Part shown: positions 1 through 8,326 of the stretch, piece after piece
Layout of the letters: every line of letters begins with the position of its first letter
How positions within the stretch are numbered: the stretch's first letter is position 1
NCBI GenBank assembly: GCA_028282925.1
Contig: JANQGV010000231.1
Location: 1 to 44,339, forward strand
Length of the DNA: 44,339 nt
DNA from: Thermodesulfobacteriota bacterium
Lineage (GTDB): Bacteria > Desulfobacterota > WTBG01 > CAIYCZ01 > CAIRTM01
Reading direction: 5' to 3'
Notes under the pieces: generated by a model
Database searches by the model: none
What the model was told of the DNA's origin: nothing
Seen by the model: only the letters and a program-made list of their open reading frames with translations
Position numbers and translations under genes: made by a program

Positions 1-1
1 T

Positions 2-2674
2 GCCTCATTGTGCCTGGGCCGTAAGCCCGGTCAAGGCGAGAAAATCTATGCATCGCGCCAGTACCTGTTCAGCGGCACCATGACACGGGAAGGTGCAGAG
101 CAGGTTGCCTCCCGGCTGCTGGCAAATGAGCTTATCCAGCATTTTGAGATTGTATCGGCAGCCGACTTTGACCGGCAGGCAGGGCTCAGAATGGCGGTGC
201 CCCGGGTCACCGGGGAGGACCGGGCCGAGGTCCGGGAGATAGACCTGGACATTCCCGACGAACAGCTTCTGCGGCTGAGCAGCGAGGGGCTTCTGGCTCT
301 GAACCTGGAGGAGATGCATACCCTTAAAAACTATTTTACCGACCCGGCTGTTATTGAACAGCGCAGGCGCGCCGGTCTGGCAGGCCCGGTGACGGATGTG
401 GAACTTGAAGCGCTGGCACAGACCTGGTCCGAGCACTGCAAGCACAAGATATTTAATGCCCTGATCGACTATTCGGACGAGACCGAAGGTACGAAACAAC
501 AGATAAACAGCATTTTCAACACCTATATCAAGGGCTCTACCGACCATATACGTAAAGGCCTGGGTGAGCGCGACTGGTGCCTGTCAGTGTTCAAGGACAA
601 TGCCGGGGTGATTGCCTGGGACGACCGGTACAGCCTGGTTTTTAAAGTGGAAACCCACAACAGCCCTTCGGCTCTCGATCCTTACGGCGGCGCATTAACC
701 GGGATCGTGGGGGTCAACCGCGACACGCTGGGAACCGGCAAGGCGGCCAAACTTATCTTCAATACGGATGTGTTCTGTTTTGCCTCACCGTTTTACGAAA
801 AAGAACTGCCGCCCCGTATACTGCATCCCCGCCGGATTTTTGAAGGCGTCAGGGAAGGGGTTGAGCACGGCGGCAACAAGAGCGGCATACCCACGGTGAA
901 CGGCAGCATCGTTTTCGACGACCGGTTCCTGGGCAAGCCCCTGGTGTATTGCGGCACGGGAGGTATTATGCCGCGCACCATCCTGGGTGAGCCGTCGGAA
1001 GATAAAGAGGCCCGGCCTGGTGACATCATTGTTATGACCGGCGGGCGAATCGGGAAAGACGGTATTCACGGGGCGACATTCTCGTCCGAAGAACTGCATG
1101 AGGGTTCCCCTGTTACGGCGGTGCAGATCGGCGATCCGATTACCCAGAAGCGTATGTCGGATTTTATTATGGAAGCCCGTGACCGGGGTCTCTACCGCTG
1201 TATAACCGATAACGGCGCCGGAGGGCTTTCCTCTTCGGTTGGCGAGATGGCCGAGTTCTGTAACGGCTGTGAGCTGGATTTGAAGAAGGCCCCCCTGAAA
1301 TATTCAGGGCTGCAGCCCTGGGAAATTCTTGTGTCGGAATCCCAGGAGCGTATGACCTTTGCCATTGCACCCGAAAAAATTGATACGTTTCTGCAACTGG
1401 CGGAGCGGATGAACGTTGAAGCTACCGTTATCGGATTGTTTACCGATTCAGGATTTTTCCACGTGCGCTACGGCGATCAGACCGTGGCCTATCTCGACAT
1501 GCACTTTCTGCACGACGGAGTGCCCCAGTTGAAACTGAAGGCTTCGTGGAAGCCGCCGGTGCATCCCGAGCCCGAGCTTTCCAGCGAGGACGTGACCGAA
1601 ACGCTGCAAAAACTCCTGGGGCGGCTCAATGTCTGCAGCAAAGAGTGGGTTGTCAGGCAGTATGACCACGAGGTGCAGGGCGGCAGTGTTGTGAAGCCCC
1701 TGTGCGGCGTGCACGACGACGGGCCCAGTGATGCGGCCGTTGTGCGGCCGGTGCTTGACAGCATGCAGGGGGTGGTTGTGAGCCACGGCATTTGCCCCCG
1801 GTACTCTGATGTCGATGCCTATCATATGATGGCGTGTGCCATCGACGAGGCCCTGCGCAATTTTATCTGTGTCGGTGGGACATTGGAAGGCGCGGCCGGG
1901 CTCGATAACTTCTGCTGGTGCGACCCTGTTGCTTCTGAAAAAACACCCGACGGTGAATACAAGCTTGCCCAACTGGTGCGGGCCAACATGGCGCTGTACG
2001 ACTACACAACGGCGTTTACCATCCCCTGTATTTCCGGCAAAGACAGCATGAAGAACGATTACATGATCGGTGACCACAAAATTTCCATTCCACCTACCGT
2101 GCTGTTTTCAATGGTGGGTCGTATAGCAGATGTCAGGAAGGCCGTGACCATGGACGCAAAAGCGCCGGGAGACAAAGTGTACGTGCTTGGCACAACCCGA
2201 AATGAACTGGGCGGGTCCGAGTATTATGCGCTGCATGGCGCTGTCGGCTCCAGCGTTCCCCGGGTTGATGCGCAGAAAGCATTGAAATTATACAAAGCCC
2301 TAAATGCCGCCATTGGACAGGGGCTTGTACGTTCGTGCCATGACTGCTCCGACGGTGGACTGGGTGTGGCACTGGCTGAGACTGCTTTTTCAGGCGGATA
2401 TGGTATGGACATCGACCTGCGGCAGGTGCCCCGGGAAGACGTTTCCCGCGACGATACCCTGCTGTTTTCGGAATCCCAGAGCAGATTCGTCGTGACCGTG
2501 GCCCCGGACAAGTGCGCTGCTTTTGAACAGGCCCTGGCCGGCAACGATTGTGCCTGTGTGGGCGCGGTCACTGAAACAGGCAGTTTCAGCGTGCAGGGGC
2601 TTGGTGGAGAAACGGTTGTTGATGTTGGCATTGCCGCTTTGAAAGAGGCATGGCAGCGAACAATGCGATTTTAA
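2..2674 (+). CDS. purL: Phosphoribosylformylglycinamidine synthase, large subunit (PurL), 5' end cut by window
   Basis: This enzyme makes FGAM from FGAR, ATP and ammonia, the fourth step of purine synthesis, in the cytoplasm; ammonia comes from the PurQ partner encoded next. About 890 residues are visible. The frame is open to the left edge, so the gene is partial; the TTG at 8 is only the first possible internal start. The family motif TWSEHCKHK lies near residue 139 (counted from 8). It is followed by the ATP/substrate segment with KVETHNSPSALDPYGG and, near the end, HDCSDGGLGVALAETAFSGG of the second AIRS-like half. The visible length matches a large PurL that carries an N-terminal PurS-like region but no fused glutaminase domain, consistent with a separate purQ 73 bp downstream. 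Confidence 0.95.
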   Translation, partial: ASLCLGRKPGQGEKIYASRQYLFSGTMTREGAEQVASRLLANELIQHFEIVSAADFDRQAGLRMAVPRVTGEDRAEVREIDLDIPDEQLLRLSSEGLLALNLEEMHTLKNYFTDPAVIEQRRRAGLAGPVTDVELEALAQTWSEHCKHKIFNALIDYSDETEGTKQQINSIFNTYIKGSTDHIRKGLGERDWCLSVFKDNAGVIAWDDRYSLVFKVETHNSPSALDPYGGALTGIVGVNRDTLGTGKAAKLIFNTDVFCFASPFYEKELPPRILHPRRIFEGVREGVEHGGNKSGIPTVNGSIVFDDRFLGKPLVYCGTGGIMPRTILGEPSEDKEARPGDIIVMTGGRIGKDGIHGATFSSEELHEGSPVTAVQIGDPITQKRMSDFIMEARDRGLYRCITDNGAGGLSSSVGEMAEFCNGCELDLKKAPLKYSGLQPWEILVSESQERMTFAIAPEKIDTFLQLAERMNVEATVIGLFTDSGFFHVRYGDQTVAYLDMHFLHDGVPQLKLKASWKPPVHPEPELSSEDVTETLQKLLGRLNVCSKEWVVRQYDHEVQGGSVVKPLCGVHDDGPSDAAVVRPVLDSMQGVVVSHGICPRYSDVDAYHMMACAIDEALRNFICVGGTLEGAAGLDNFCWCDPVASEKTPDGEYKLAQLVRANMALYDYTTAFTIPCISGKDSMKNDYMIGDHKISIPPTVLFSMVGRIADVRKAVTMDAKAPGDKVYVLGTTRNELGGSEYYALHGAVGSSVPRVDAQKALKLYKALNAAIGQGLVRSCHDCSDGGLGVALAETAFSGGYGMDIDLRQVPREDVSRDDTLLFSESQSRFVVTVAPDKCAAFEQALAGNDCACVGAVTETGSFSVQGLGGETVVDVGIAALKEAWQRTMRF

Positions 2675-2747
2675 ATGCCGGCGAGAATTGCTGACAGAAT
2701 TTCAACTATTTTCTATTTAGATTGCGTATTGCAGGTGTGAGGAGAAT

Positions 2748-3569
2748 ATGGGTGCTAAAAAGGTAAAAGCCCTTGTTATAACCGGCAACGGAACAAACTG
2801 TGAAATGGAAACGGCCCAGGCCTGTAAGCTGGCCGGGGCGGATGTGGTTGATATAGTGCACATCTATAAATTGCTCAGCGGCGAGAAGCGACTCAGTGAC
2901 TACCAGTTTCTCAACCTGCCCGGAGGATTCCTGGACGGAGACGACCTGGGTTCGGCCAAAGCCAACGCCACCCGGCTCAGGTATGCACGGACACCCCAGG
3001 GTGAAAGCCTGTTCAACCAGCTCTGCCGCTTCGTGCGGGACGGAAACCTGATTATGGGCATATGCAACGGGTTTCAGTTGCTGGTAAAACTGGGGCTTAT
3101 ACCGGCCTGCGACGGTGCAGTGGTGCAGGAATTGACACTCACATTTAACGATTCCGGAACATTTGAAGACCGGTGGGTTTACCTGAAAGTAAATGAGGAT
3201 TCGCCCTGTGTATTTACGAAGGGGTTAAAAAATCTGTATCTTCCTGTCCGGCATGGTGAGGGTAAGTTCATCCCCAATAATTCAGGAATTTTAAAGCAAT
3301 TGGAGGATAAGGGCCTGATTGCCGTGCAGTACAGCAATGCCGAGTGCATCAGCCCGGTTATGGAATATCCGTTGAATCCCAATGGTTCGGTTGAGGCGAT
3401 TGCCGGTATCTGTGATGTCACCGGACGGGTGTTCGGCATGATGCCCCACGCCGAAGCATACCTGCACTATACCAACCATCCCCGCTGGACCCGGGAAGAA
3501 TTGCCCGAAGAAGGGCAGGGGCTGGCGTTGTTTAGAAACGCGGTCGAGTATATCCGGAATAACTTGTAG
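2748..3569 (+). CDS. purQ: Phosphoribosylformylglycinamidine synthase, glutaminase subunit (PurQ)
   Basis: This 273-residue class I glutamine amidotransferase releases ammonia from glutamine and passes it to PurL. The nucleophile is Cys106 in GICNGFQLL, and the His-Glu pair is H234 and E236 in MPHAEAYLHYTNHP. It is somewhat longer than the roughly 225-residue PurQ of the three-subunit systems and resembles the amidotransferase part of the large single-chain enzyme, including an insertion around residues 130-150. ATG start with a GAGGAG-like ribosome site about 7 nt upstream (gtgaggagaat). It follows purL on the same strand and is probably in the same transcript. Its TAG stop overlaps the first base of a palindromic repeat copy. 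Confidence 0.94.
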   Translation: MGAKKVKALVITGNGTNCEMETAQACKLAGADVVDIVHIYKLLSGEKRLSDYQFLNLPGGFLDGDDLGSAKANATRLRYARTPQGESLFNQLCRFVRDGNLIMGICNGFQLLVKLGLIPACDGAVVQELTLTFNDSGTFEDRWVYLKVNEDSPCVFTKGLKNLYLPVRHGEGKFIPNNSGILKQLEDKGLIAVQYSNAECISPVMEYPLNPNGSVEAIAGICDVTGRVFGMMPHAEAYLHYTNHPRWTREELPEEGQGLALFRNAVEYIRNNL

Positions 3570-3592
3570 GAGACTGCCGGAGAATGTTCATC
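3569..3592. repeat. Partial copy of stop-codon-associated palindromic repeat (left end only)
   Basis: Starting at the G of the purQ TAG stop, about 24 nt (GGAGACTGCCGGAGAATG and onward) match the left end of the full palindromic element found after the RodZ-like gene, with roughly four mismatches. The matching right end is not seen nearby, so this looks like a truncated or degenerate copy. Confidence 0.55.
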
Positions 3593-3641
3593 CTCCTCGA
3601 TTTATCTGGATTGCGACCACCTATTGTCGCTGTAAAGCAAA

Positions 3642-3714
3642 GGCTATTAGTACGGTTCCTAAAACCATGGCTTCAGCCGTGCGACCCGAATAGCCTTTAG
3701 CGATTCGAAGAGAA
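3642..3714 (+). repeat. Solo copy of IS200-like left-end structured element
   Basis: This 73-nt stretch matches the sequence just upstream of the IS200-like transposase at the right edge of the window (44132-44205). Shared blocks are GGCTATTAGT, CTAAA, GCCGTGCGACCCGAA and TTTAGCGATTCG followed by GAGAA. It can fold with a central hairpin (ATGGCT/AGCCGT) and an outer pairing AAAGGCTATT (3639-3648) with AATAGCCTTT (3689-3698). No transposase ORF lies beside it, so it is a solo end, a REP-like element or a decayed insertion. Whether it is recognised as DNA or acts as RNA cannot be told from sequence alone. Confidence 0.7.
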
Positions 3715-3723
3715 TGCGTTTAT

Positions 3724-3755
3724 AAGACGCTGCGCGTCTTCTCCCCCTTTTTTTT
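3724..3755 (+). terminator. Probable rho-independent terminator downstream of purQ
   Basis: A 7-bp perfect stem AAGACGC / GCGTCTT (3724-3730 with 3734-3740) has a 3-nt loop and is followed after a short C-rich stretch by eight T (3748-3755). The gap between stem and T-run weakens it slightly. It would end the purL-purQ transcript after the two repeat elements. Confidence 0.5.
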
Positions 3756-4064
3756 GTTCGCCCCAAAGAAAAGGAGGCAAAAGAAAGGGCGCCCTGCAAC
3801 TTGTCCCGCCTTGGCAGGCGGGATACCCTCGCGGCACGATTTCAGTCGGCGGGTCAACAAACTCGCCCCTGAAAAAAGGGGCTCAAACATGTCGACCCTT
3901 ATTTCCTCCTGAAATCGCTGCACTCGGCCGCGTTGCAATGGGATTAAGAAGGCCCGTAGCTAATCAACGGTAGAAATCAATACTGAATATATTAGTGTGG
4001 CGATTATCAGGCACCCTTATGGGGTGCTTCTTACGATTCTGCCTGTGGTGAGGATTATTTCACT

Positions 4065-4574
4065 ATGCCGAAAGAAATTACCTATTGTCCCTATTGCGGT
4101 GGATTGCTGACACGCAGGCACGCCGAAGGCCGTGAACGGCTGGTGTGTACGCAGTGCGATGCAATCTATTATCAGAATCCGTTGCCCGCTGCTACAGCCC
4201 TGGTTTTAAACGGTGCTAACCAACTCCTGCTGGGCAAGCGCGCGGTTGATCCTGCCCGGGGAGAGTGGTGTCTGCCCGGCGGTTTTATTGAGATGGGTGA
4301 AACCATGGAAGAAGCGTCTTTGCGCGAACTTCGTGAAGAAACCGGACTCGAAGGAAGGGTGATGTCGTTTGTGGGGTGTTTCTATCAGAACAGCGCCACC
4401 TATGGCGGGGTGATTATTTTCGGGTACCGGGTTGAGGCCGGAGGGTCTACACCCCGGGCCGCCGACGATATGGAGGAAGTGGCTTTTTTTGATTTACACA
4501 GCCTGCCCCATGTGGCCTTTGAGGCCCACCGCAAGCTTATTGCCGCACTAAAGGAACAAGTGCCAACGCAGTAA
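4065..4574 (+). CDS. Nudix hydrolase with N-terminal zinc ribbon
   Basis: A 169-residue hydrolase of nucleoside-diphosphate-linked substrates; the exact substrate (ADP-ribose, NADH or similar) cannot be read from sequence. A zinc ribbon with C8, C11, C28 and C31 precedes the catalytic domain, as in NudC-related and YjhB-like proteins. The Nudix box spans G73 to L95 and fits the GX5EX7REUXEEXGU consensus completely, with E79 and the REXXEE core R87-E92 binding metal. ATG start; the upstream sequence gtggtgaggatt offers a GAGG ribosome site with a rather long spacer. It stands alone between the purQ gap and the convergent thiamin operon. Confidence 0.88.
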   Translation: MPKEITYCPYCGGLLTRRHAEGRERLVCTQCDAIYYQNPLPAATALVLNGANQLLLGKRAVDPARGEWCLPGGFIEMGETMEEASLRELREETGLEGRVMSFVGCFYQNSATYGGVIIFGYRVEAGGSTPRAADDMEEVAFFDLHSLPHVAFEAHRKLIAALKEQVPTQ

Positions 4575-4659
4575 TTCGCCGGGTACTATCTCTCTTCCAT
4601 CGCTTCATAACCGATTCAAGCCTGGCAAGGTATTCTACTGCGCATGCGTACCGGATATA

Positions 4660-5961
4660 TTACCCTTTGCCGTTACCGAAATCCCAGTCAGGTTCATTGT
4701 TCAGCACTTTGATGGCGCAAAACTCACCGCACATGGTGCATACGTCACTGTCGACCGGTGCGCGGCTGTCCCTGACCTGCCGGGCGCGTTTGGGGTCGAG
4801 GCAGAGGCGATACTGGCCTTCCCAGTCCATGTTTTTCCGGCATTTGGACATCTCGATATCACGCTCCATGGCGCCCGGTACACCTTTGGCAATGTCGGCG
4901 GCATGGGCAGCAATTTTAGAGGCAATAACACCTTCACGCACATCATCGATGGTCGGCAGGCTCAGATGCTCCGACGGGGTAACATAGCACAGGAAGTCGG
5001 CCCCGTGGCTGGCGGCAATGGCCCCGCCGATGGCTGAGGTGATGTGGTCGTAACCCGGGGCCGTATCTGTTACAAGCGGGCCCAGGACGTAAAACGGCGC
5101 ATCGTTGCAGAGCCGTTTCTGAATCTGCATGTTGGCGACTATCTGGTTGATCGGCACATGCCCGGGGCCTTCAATCATGACCTGTACGTCCTTTTCAAGG
5201 GCACGCTGGAAAAGTTCGCCAAGGGTTATCAGCTCCTGGATCTGTCCGCGGTCGGTTGCGTCGGCAAGACACCCCGGCCGCAATCCGTCGCCAAGGCTCA
5301 GGGTCATATCATAGGTGCGGGCAATATCAAGCAGGCGGTCGTACTGGGCATAGAGAGGGTTTTCCTGCTTGTTGTGTATCATCCAGGCAACGGTGAATGA
5401 GCCTCCCCGGCTCACCACGTCCATGATTCTTCCTTCGCGTTTGATTCTGGTTGCCGCTTCCGAGGTAAGGCCGCAGTGTACCGTAACAAAGTCGACGCCG
5501 TCTTCGGCCTGGCGTTCGATAACGTCAAACAGGTCGTCGGCGGTCATGTTGACCAGGGCTTTTTTGTTGCGGGCCGCTTCGATCGCCGCCTGATACAGGG
5601 GGACTGTGCCGATGGGAACAGTGGAATGGCGGATGACTTCTTTACGAATGTTGTCGATGTCGCCGCCGGTGCTCAGGTCCATGATCGTGTCGGCGCCGGC
5701 TTCTACGGCGATGTCCAGCTTTTGCAGCTCTTCATCAAGGCTGATGCAGTCTTTAGACGTGCCGATGTTGGCATTGATTTTTGTACGCAATCCCTTGCCG
5801 ATGCCCATGGGCGTTATGGACCGGTGGTTTTTGTTTACAGGAATAATGACCCTTCCGGCACTGATTTCATTGATCAGGTACTGTTCGTCGGCCTGTTCTA
5901 TTTCGGCCACCTTTTTAATTTCAGGTGTAGCAATGCCTTTGCGGGCGTTTTCAATCAACAT
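4660..5961 (-). CDS. thiC: Phosphomethylpyrimidine synthase ThiC (short form)
   Basis: This radical-SAM enzyme turns aminoimidazole ribotide (a purine-pathway intermediate) into HMP phosphate for thiamin synthesis. The 433-residue product matches the short ThiC form, without the N-terminal extension of the roughly 600-residue enterobacterial type. The C-terminal iron-sulfur motif reads CTMCGEFC, that is CX2CX3C, one residue tighter than the commonly quoted CX2CX4C. Conserved blocks such as ANIGTSKD, DLSTGGDI, HCGLT and MIEGPGHVPI are present. Its ATG overlaps the TGA of thiDN (ATGTTGA), so translation is probably coupled. The gene order thiDN-thiC puts HMP synthesis, phosphorylation and thiamin phosphate formation in one transcript. 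Confidence 0.96.
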   Translation of the reverse strand: MLIENARKGIATPEIKKVAEIEQADEQYLINEISAGRVIIPVNKNHRSITPMGIGKGLRTKINANIGTSKDCISLDEELQKLDIAVEAGADTIMDLSTGGDIDNIRKEVIRHSTVPIGTVPLYQAAIEAARNKKALVNMTADDLFDVIERQAEDGVDFVTVHCGLTSEAATRIKREGRIMDVVSRGGSFTVAWMIHNKQENPLYAQYDRLLDIARTYDMTLSLGDGLRPGCLADATDRGQIQELITLGELFQRALEKDVQVMIEGPGHVPINQIVANMQIQKRLCNDAPFYVLGPLVTDTAPGYDHITSAIGGAIAASHGADFLCYVTPSEHLSLPTIDDVREGVIASKIAAHAADIAKGVPGAMERDIEMSKCRKNMDWEGQYRLCLDPKRARQVRDSRAPVDSDVCTMCGEFCAIKVLNNEPDWDFGNGKG

Positions 5962-7301
5962 GTCTGACTTATCTCCTTCGCAATTTTAATAATTTTATCG
6001 GCGACATCAATCGGATCGGTGCCAAGTACCCGCGAAACCGGCTCTTTGCCGACATCTCCCTCGTCGTAAATAACGTCGGGAGGGGTGGAGGATTTCGAAA
6101 GCACCTGCTGTGTTCCCCATTCCAGAGTCGATCCTTCGCGCTCTTTAACGTCGGCGGGTTCCAGCCGACGATCAAATGAATCCACCGTCAAACCGATGGC
6201 TCTGCATGTATCTATCAACTGAGGGGTCCAGCAAATATTCATTGCCGCCCGGTATGTACTGAAGTATCTCATGGAGGTTAGTATTATTTTGGCAATATGC
6301 TGTGAGCTGCCCGGGGCGGGTGCTGCAAGGTGCTTAATGGTATTGCCGAATCGAATAATTCTGCCGGGGAATGCCACAACATCAGTGGCTGTTTCAGCGC
6401 CGGGCAGGGCATAGCCGAAGTTTGACTGTATTTCGGGAATAAGGTTCCCGATTTTTGCCGCTTCAAGTTTATTGAAAGCCTCCATCAGGGACGTGGTGCA
6501 GCGCTGCAAGTGTGCATCGCGTGCCACCCGTGCAAACGGATTTGTCGGGCCGTGTCCCTTGCCGAGGGGCAGGCCGTTTCTGACGGCGTCGGTTAAAAAA
6601 TCCTTTGCAGCCTGTACAGCCTGTGTTGCCTGAAGCCCCTGCGCCAGCAGTGTTGCAATTGCGGCCGAAAGTGTGCAACCGGTGCCGTGGGTGTTGTCGG
6701 AGTCTACCCGGGGAGCAGTGAATTCCGTAAACCCCTCACCGTCAAACAGCACATCCGTGCACTCACGGCTCAGGTGTCCGCCTTTTATGAGAACATATTG
6801 GGGCCCCATTCCGTGTATGCTGCGGGCAGCTTCCTGCATGGTCTCAATTGAGTCGACCGTCATGCCTGCCAGAGTGGAAGCTTCGTCAAGGTTCGGGGTT
6901 ACCATGGTAGCCAGGGGAAGCAGCTCCTGCCGTAGTGCCTCTACAGCGTTTTCTTCCAGCAGGGTGTCTCCCGATGTCGACCGCATCACCGGATCGATCA
7001 CTACAAGCGGAATGTTCTGTTGCCGCAGTTGACGGGAGACGGTGCTGATTGTTTCAGCATTCAAAAGCATCCCCGTCTTAACGGCATCGGCCCCGATATC
7101 GCTGCATACAGCCTCAATCTGCTGTTGAACACATTCGGTAGGAACCGGATGCACGGCCTGGACCCCGAGGGTGTTCTGGGCGGTGAGCGCGGTTACCGCA
7201 CTCATTGCATACCCATTGAGTATTGTGATTGTTTTTATGTCGGCCTGAATGCCGGCGCCACCGCCGGAATCGGATGCGGCAATCGTCAGAATCTTTTTCA
7301 T
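5955..7301 (-). CDS. thiDN: Bifunctional HMP(-P) kinase / thiamin phosphate synthase (ThiD-ThiN fusion)
   Basis: A 448-residue fusion. Residues 1-265 are ThiD, which phosphorylates HMP phosphate: SDSGGGAGIQAD near residue 10, DPVMRSTSG at 103-111, NTHGTGC anion hole at 203-209, and the family tail GHGPTNP at 249-255. Residues about 270-448 are ThiN, a thiamin phosphate synthase unrelated to ThiE (IPEIQSNFGYALPGA at 288-302). The open frame extends upstream to 7397, but the homology starts at the ATG at 7301 (MKKILTIAASDS), so I chose that. It overlaps thiC by 7 nt. A 7-bp hairpin sits in its leader; no THI-box is visible. Confidence 0.93.
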   Translation of the reverse strand: MKKILTIAASDSGGGAGIQADIKTITILNGYAMSAVTALTAQNTLGVQAVHPVPTECVQQQIEAVCSDIGADAVKTGMLLNAETISTVSRQLRQQNIPLVVIDPVMRSTSGDTLLEENAVEALRQELLPLATMVTPNLDEASTLAGMTVDSIETMQEAARSIHGMGPQYVLIKGGHLSRECTDVLFDGEGFTEFTAPRVDSDNTHGTGCTLSAAIATLLAQGLQATQAVQAAKDFLTDAVRNGLPLGKGHGPTNPFARVARDAHLQRCTTSLMEAFNKLEAAKIGNLIPEIQSNFGYALPGAETATDVVAFPGRIIRFGNTIKHLAAPAPGSSQHIAKIILTSMRYFSTYRAAMNICWTPQLIDTCRAIGLTVDSFDRRLEPADVKEREGSTLEWGTQQVLSKSSTPPDVIYDEGDVGKEPVSRVLGTDPIDVADKIIKIAKEISQTC

Positions 7302-7322
7302 GCTTTTAACCAAAATAGAAGA

Positions 7323-7345
7323 ACGCGCCCGATGATTTGGCGCGT
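7323..7345 (-). promoter_or_regulatory. Short hairpin in the leader of thiDN
   Basis: ACGCGCC (7323-7329) pairs perfectly with GGCGCGT (7339-7345) across a 9-nt loop, 21 nt upstream of the thiDN start. It could be an operator or a leader RNA hairpin. It does not resemble a TPP riboswitch: no CTGAGA or CTGGATAAT-type core is present between 7302 and 7465 on the minus strand. Confidence 0.35.
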
Positions 7346-7492
7346 AAACGTTACTAAATCCAGCAAAAAATATAGCAAATGCACATTTTTTTAGCAAGAT
7401 TTTTTATTTTTAGCTTGTTTATTCTATGAGTACATGATATCAATCAAATAAAAGAGTATAAAAGTGTGATATCTTTTATATGGTGCTGTTTT

Positions 7493-8326
7493 ATGGAAAC
7501 CGTAGGTTCTTTTTTAAAAACCGAACGGGAAAAACAACAGAAAAGCCTGAGCGAGGTTGCAAACGCTACGCGTATCGGTAAGTCGACCCTTGCGGCACTG
7601 GAAGACGGCAAGGGGGATTTCCTGCCGCCACAGTCATATGTACGCGGGTTTCTGAGGATTTACGCCAGTGAGCTTGGTCTCGATCCGGATGAAGTGATCC
7701 AGATGTATGATACCGAGTTGCTTGATTGCGGGAAATGGGAGCCACAAAAGGAGCTTAAGGGGCAGGCGCCGCCAGTGATAACCAGGAGTACGGTATTTGC
7801 AGGTCTGGCCCTTGTCTGCATAGCAGTGCTGCTGTATTGCGCGTATTACTTTAGCTCTATGGACACATCATCTCCAGACGCCGGGCCCGCAGTTGAGCCT
7901 GTTTCCGTCACCCAAAACGCTGAAGTCCCGCCGGAGCCGACTGCTGTTGAGCGGGCTGAAGTCCCGCCGCATAAAGGACAGCAGAGTGTGAGTACCCCGG
8001 CGCCGGTTGTTCAAGAGTCGGACACAGAGGTTAAGGCAACAGAAGAAAAAAAATTCATGGTCAAGTTTGTTGCCAGCGAGCTGACCTGGATCAGGATCGA
8101 GGTTAATGACTCAGAACCGTTTGAGATAATGTTACGTGAAGGCGAGTCGTACAGAAAGTCCGCCAGTGAATCGATGCGTGTTCGTATCGGGAACGCGGGC
8201 GGAATCAGGCTTTTCTATAATGATATCCCCATCGACATACCGGGCAACGAGGGCCAACCGGTAAACCTTACCTTTCCTGATGCTGCTAAAAACACAGACA
8301 GCAGCTTTGGCCTTCAGGATTTCTAG
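7493..8326 (+). CDS. RodZ-like membrane protein with N-terminal HTH and DUF4115 domain
   Basis: A 277-residue bitopic membrane protein. Residues 1-75 form an Xre-type helix-turn-helix domain (GSFLKTEREKQQKSLSEVA, then SYVRGFLRIYASEL). One membrane helix lies at about 101-121, followed by a Pro/Glu-rich periplasmic linker and a C-terminal beta-rich DUF4115 domain (about 190-265, ELTWIRIEVNDSEPF). The layout matches RodZ, which links MreB to the cell wall machinery; many RodZ-like proteins in other phyla are of unknown role. An earlier in-frame start at 7466 would add nine residues with no homology value, so I prefer the ATG at 7493. Its TAG stop supplies the first base of the palindromic repeat that follows. 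Confidence 0.82.
   Translation: METVGSFLKTEREKQQKSLSEVANATRIGKSTLAALEDGKGDFLPPQSYVRGFLRIYASELGLDPDEVIQMYDTELLDCGKWEPQKELKGQAPPVITRSTVFAGLALVCIAVLLYCAYYFSSMDTSSPDAGPAVEPVSVTQNAEVPPEPTAVERAEVPPHKGQQSVSTPAPVVQESDTEVKATEEKKFMVKFVASELTWIRIEVNDSEPFEIMLREGESYRKSASESMRVRIGNAGGIRLFYNDIPIDIPGNEGQPVNLTFPDAAKNTDSSFGLQDF

Larger units (their letters stand above)
3570..4064. other. Non-coding gap of 495 bp between purQ and the Nudix gene
   Basis: The gap holds the repeat fragment, the solo IS200-like element and the terminator described separately. Then comes an A/G-rich stretch (about 3755-3812, with CAAAGAAAAGGAGGCAAAAG then AAAGGGCGCCC) that resembles dispersed intergenic repeats seen in many proteobacteria. 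Short inverted repeats follow, for example CCCGCC/GGCGGG near 3806-3820 and GCCCCT/AGGGGC near 3865-3882. A 72-codon leftward ORF here has no recognisable features and I do not call it a gene. Confidence 0.5.

Noticed and set aside
1448-2077. 209-codon leftward ORF inside purL
   Set aside because: purL motifs run through the entire region on the plus strand; the antisense product is His/Pro-rich without homology.
3600-3720. c-di-GMP-I (GEMM) riboswitch after purQ
   Set aside because: CTAAA and GCAAAGG fragments recall the riboswitch, but the conserved order and the tetraloop/receptor parts are missing, and the second copy belongs to an IS end.
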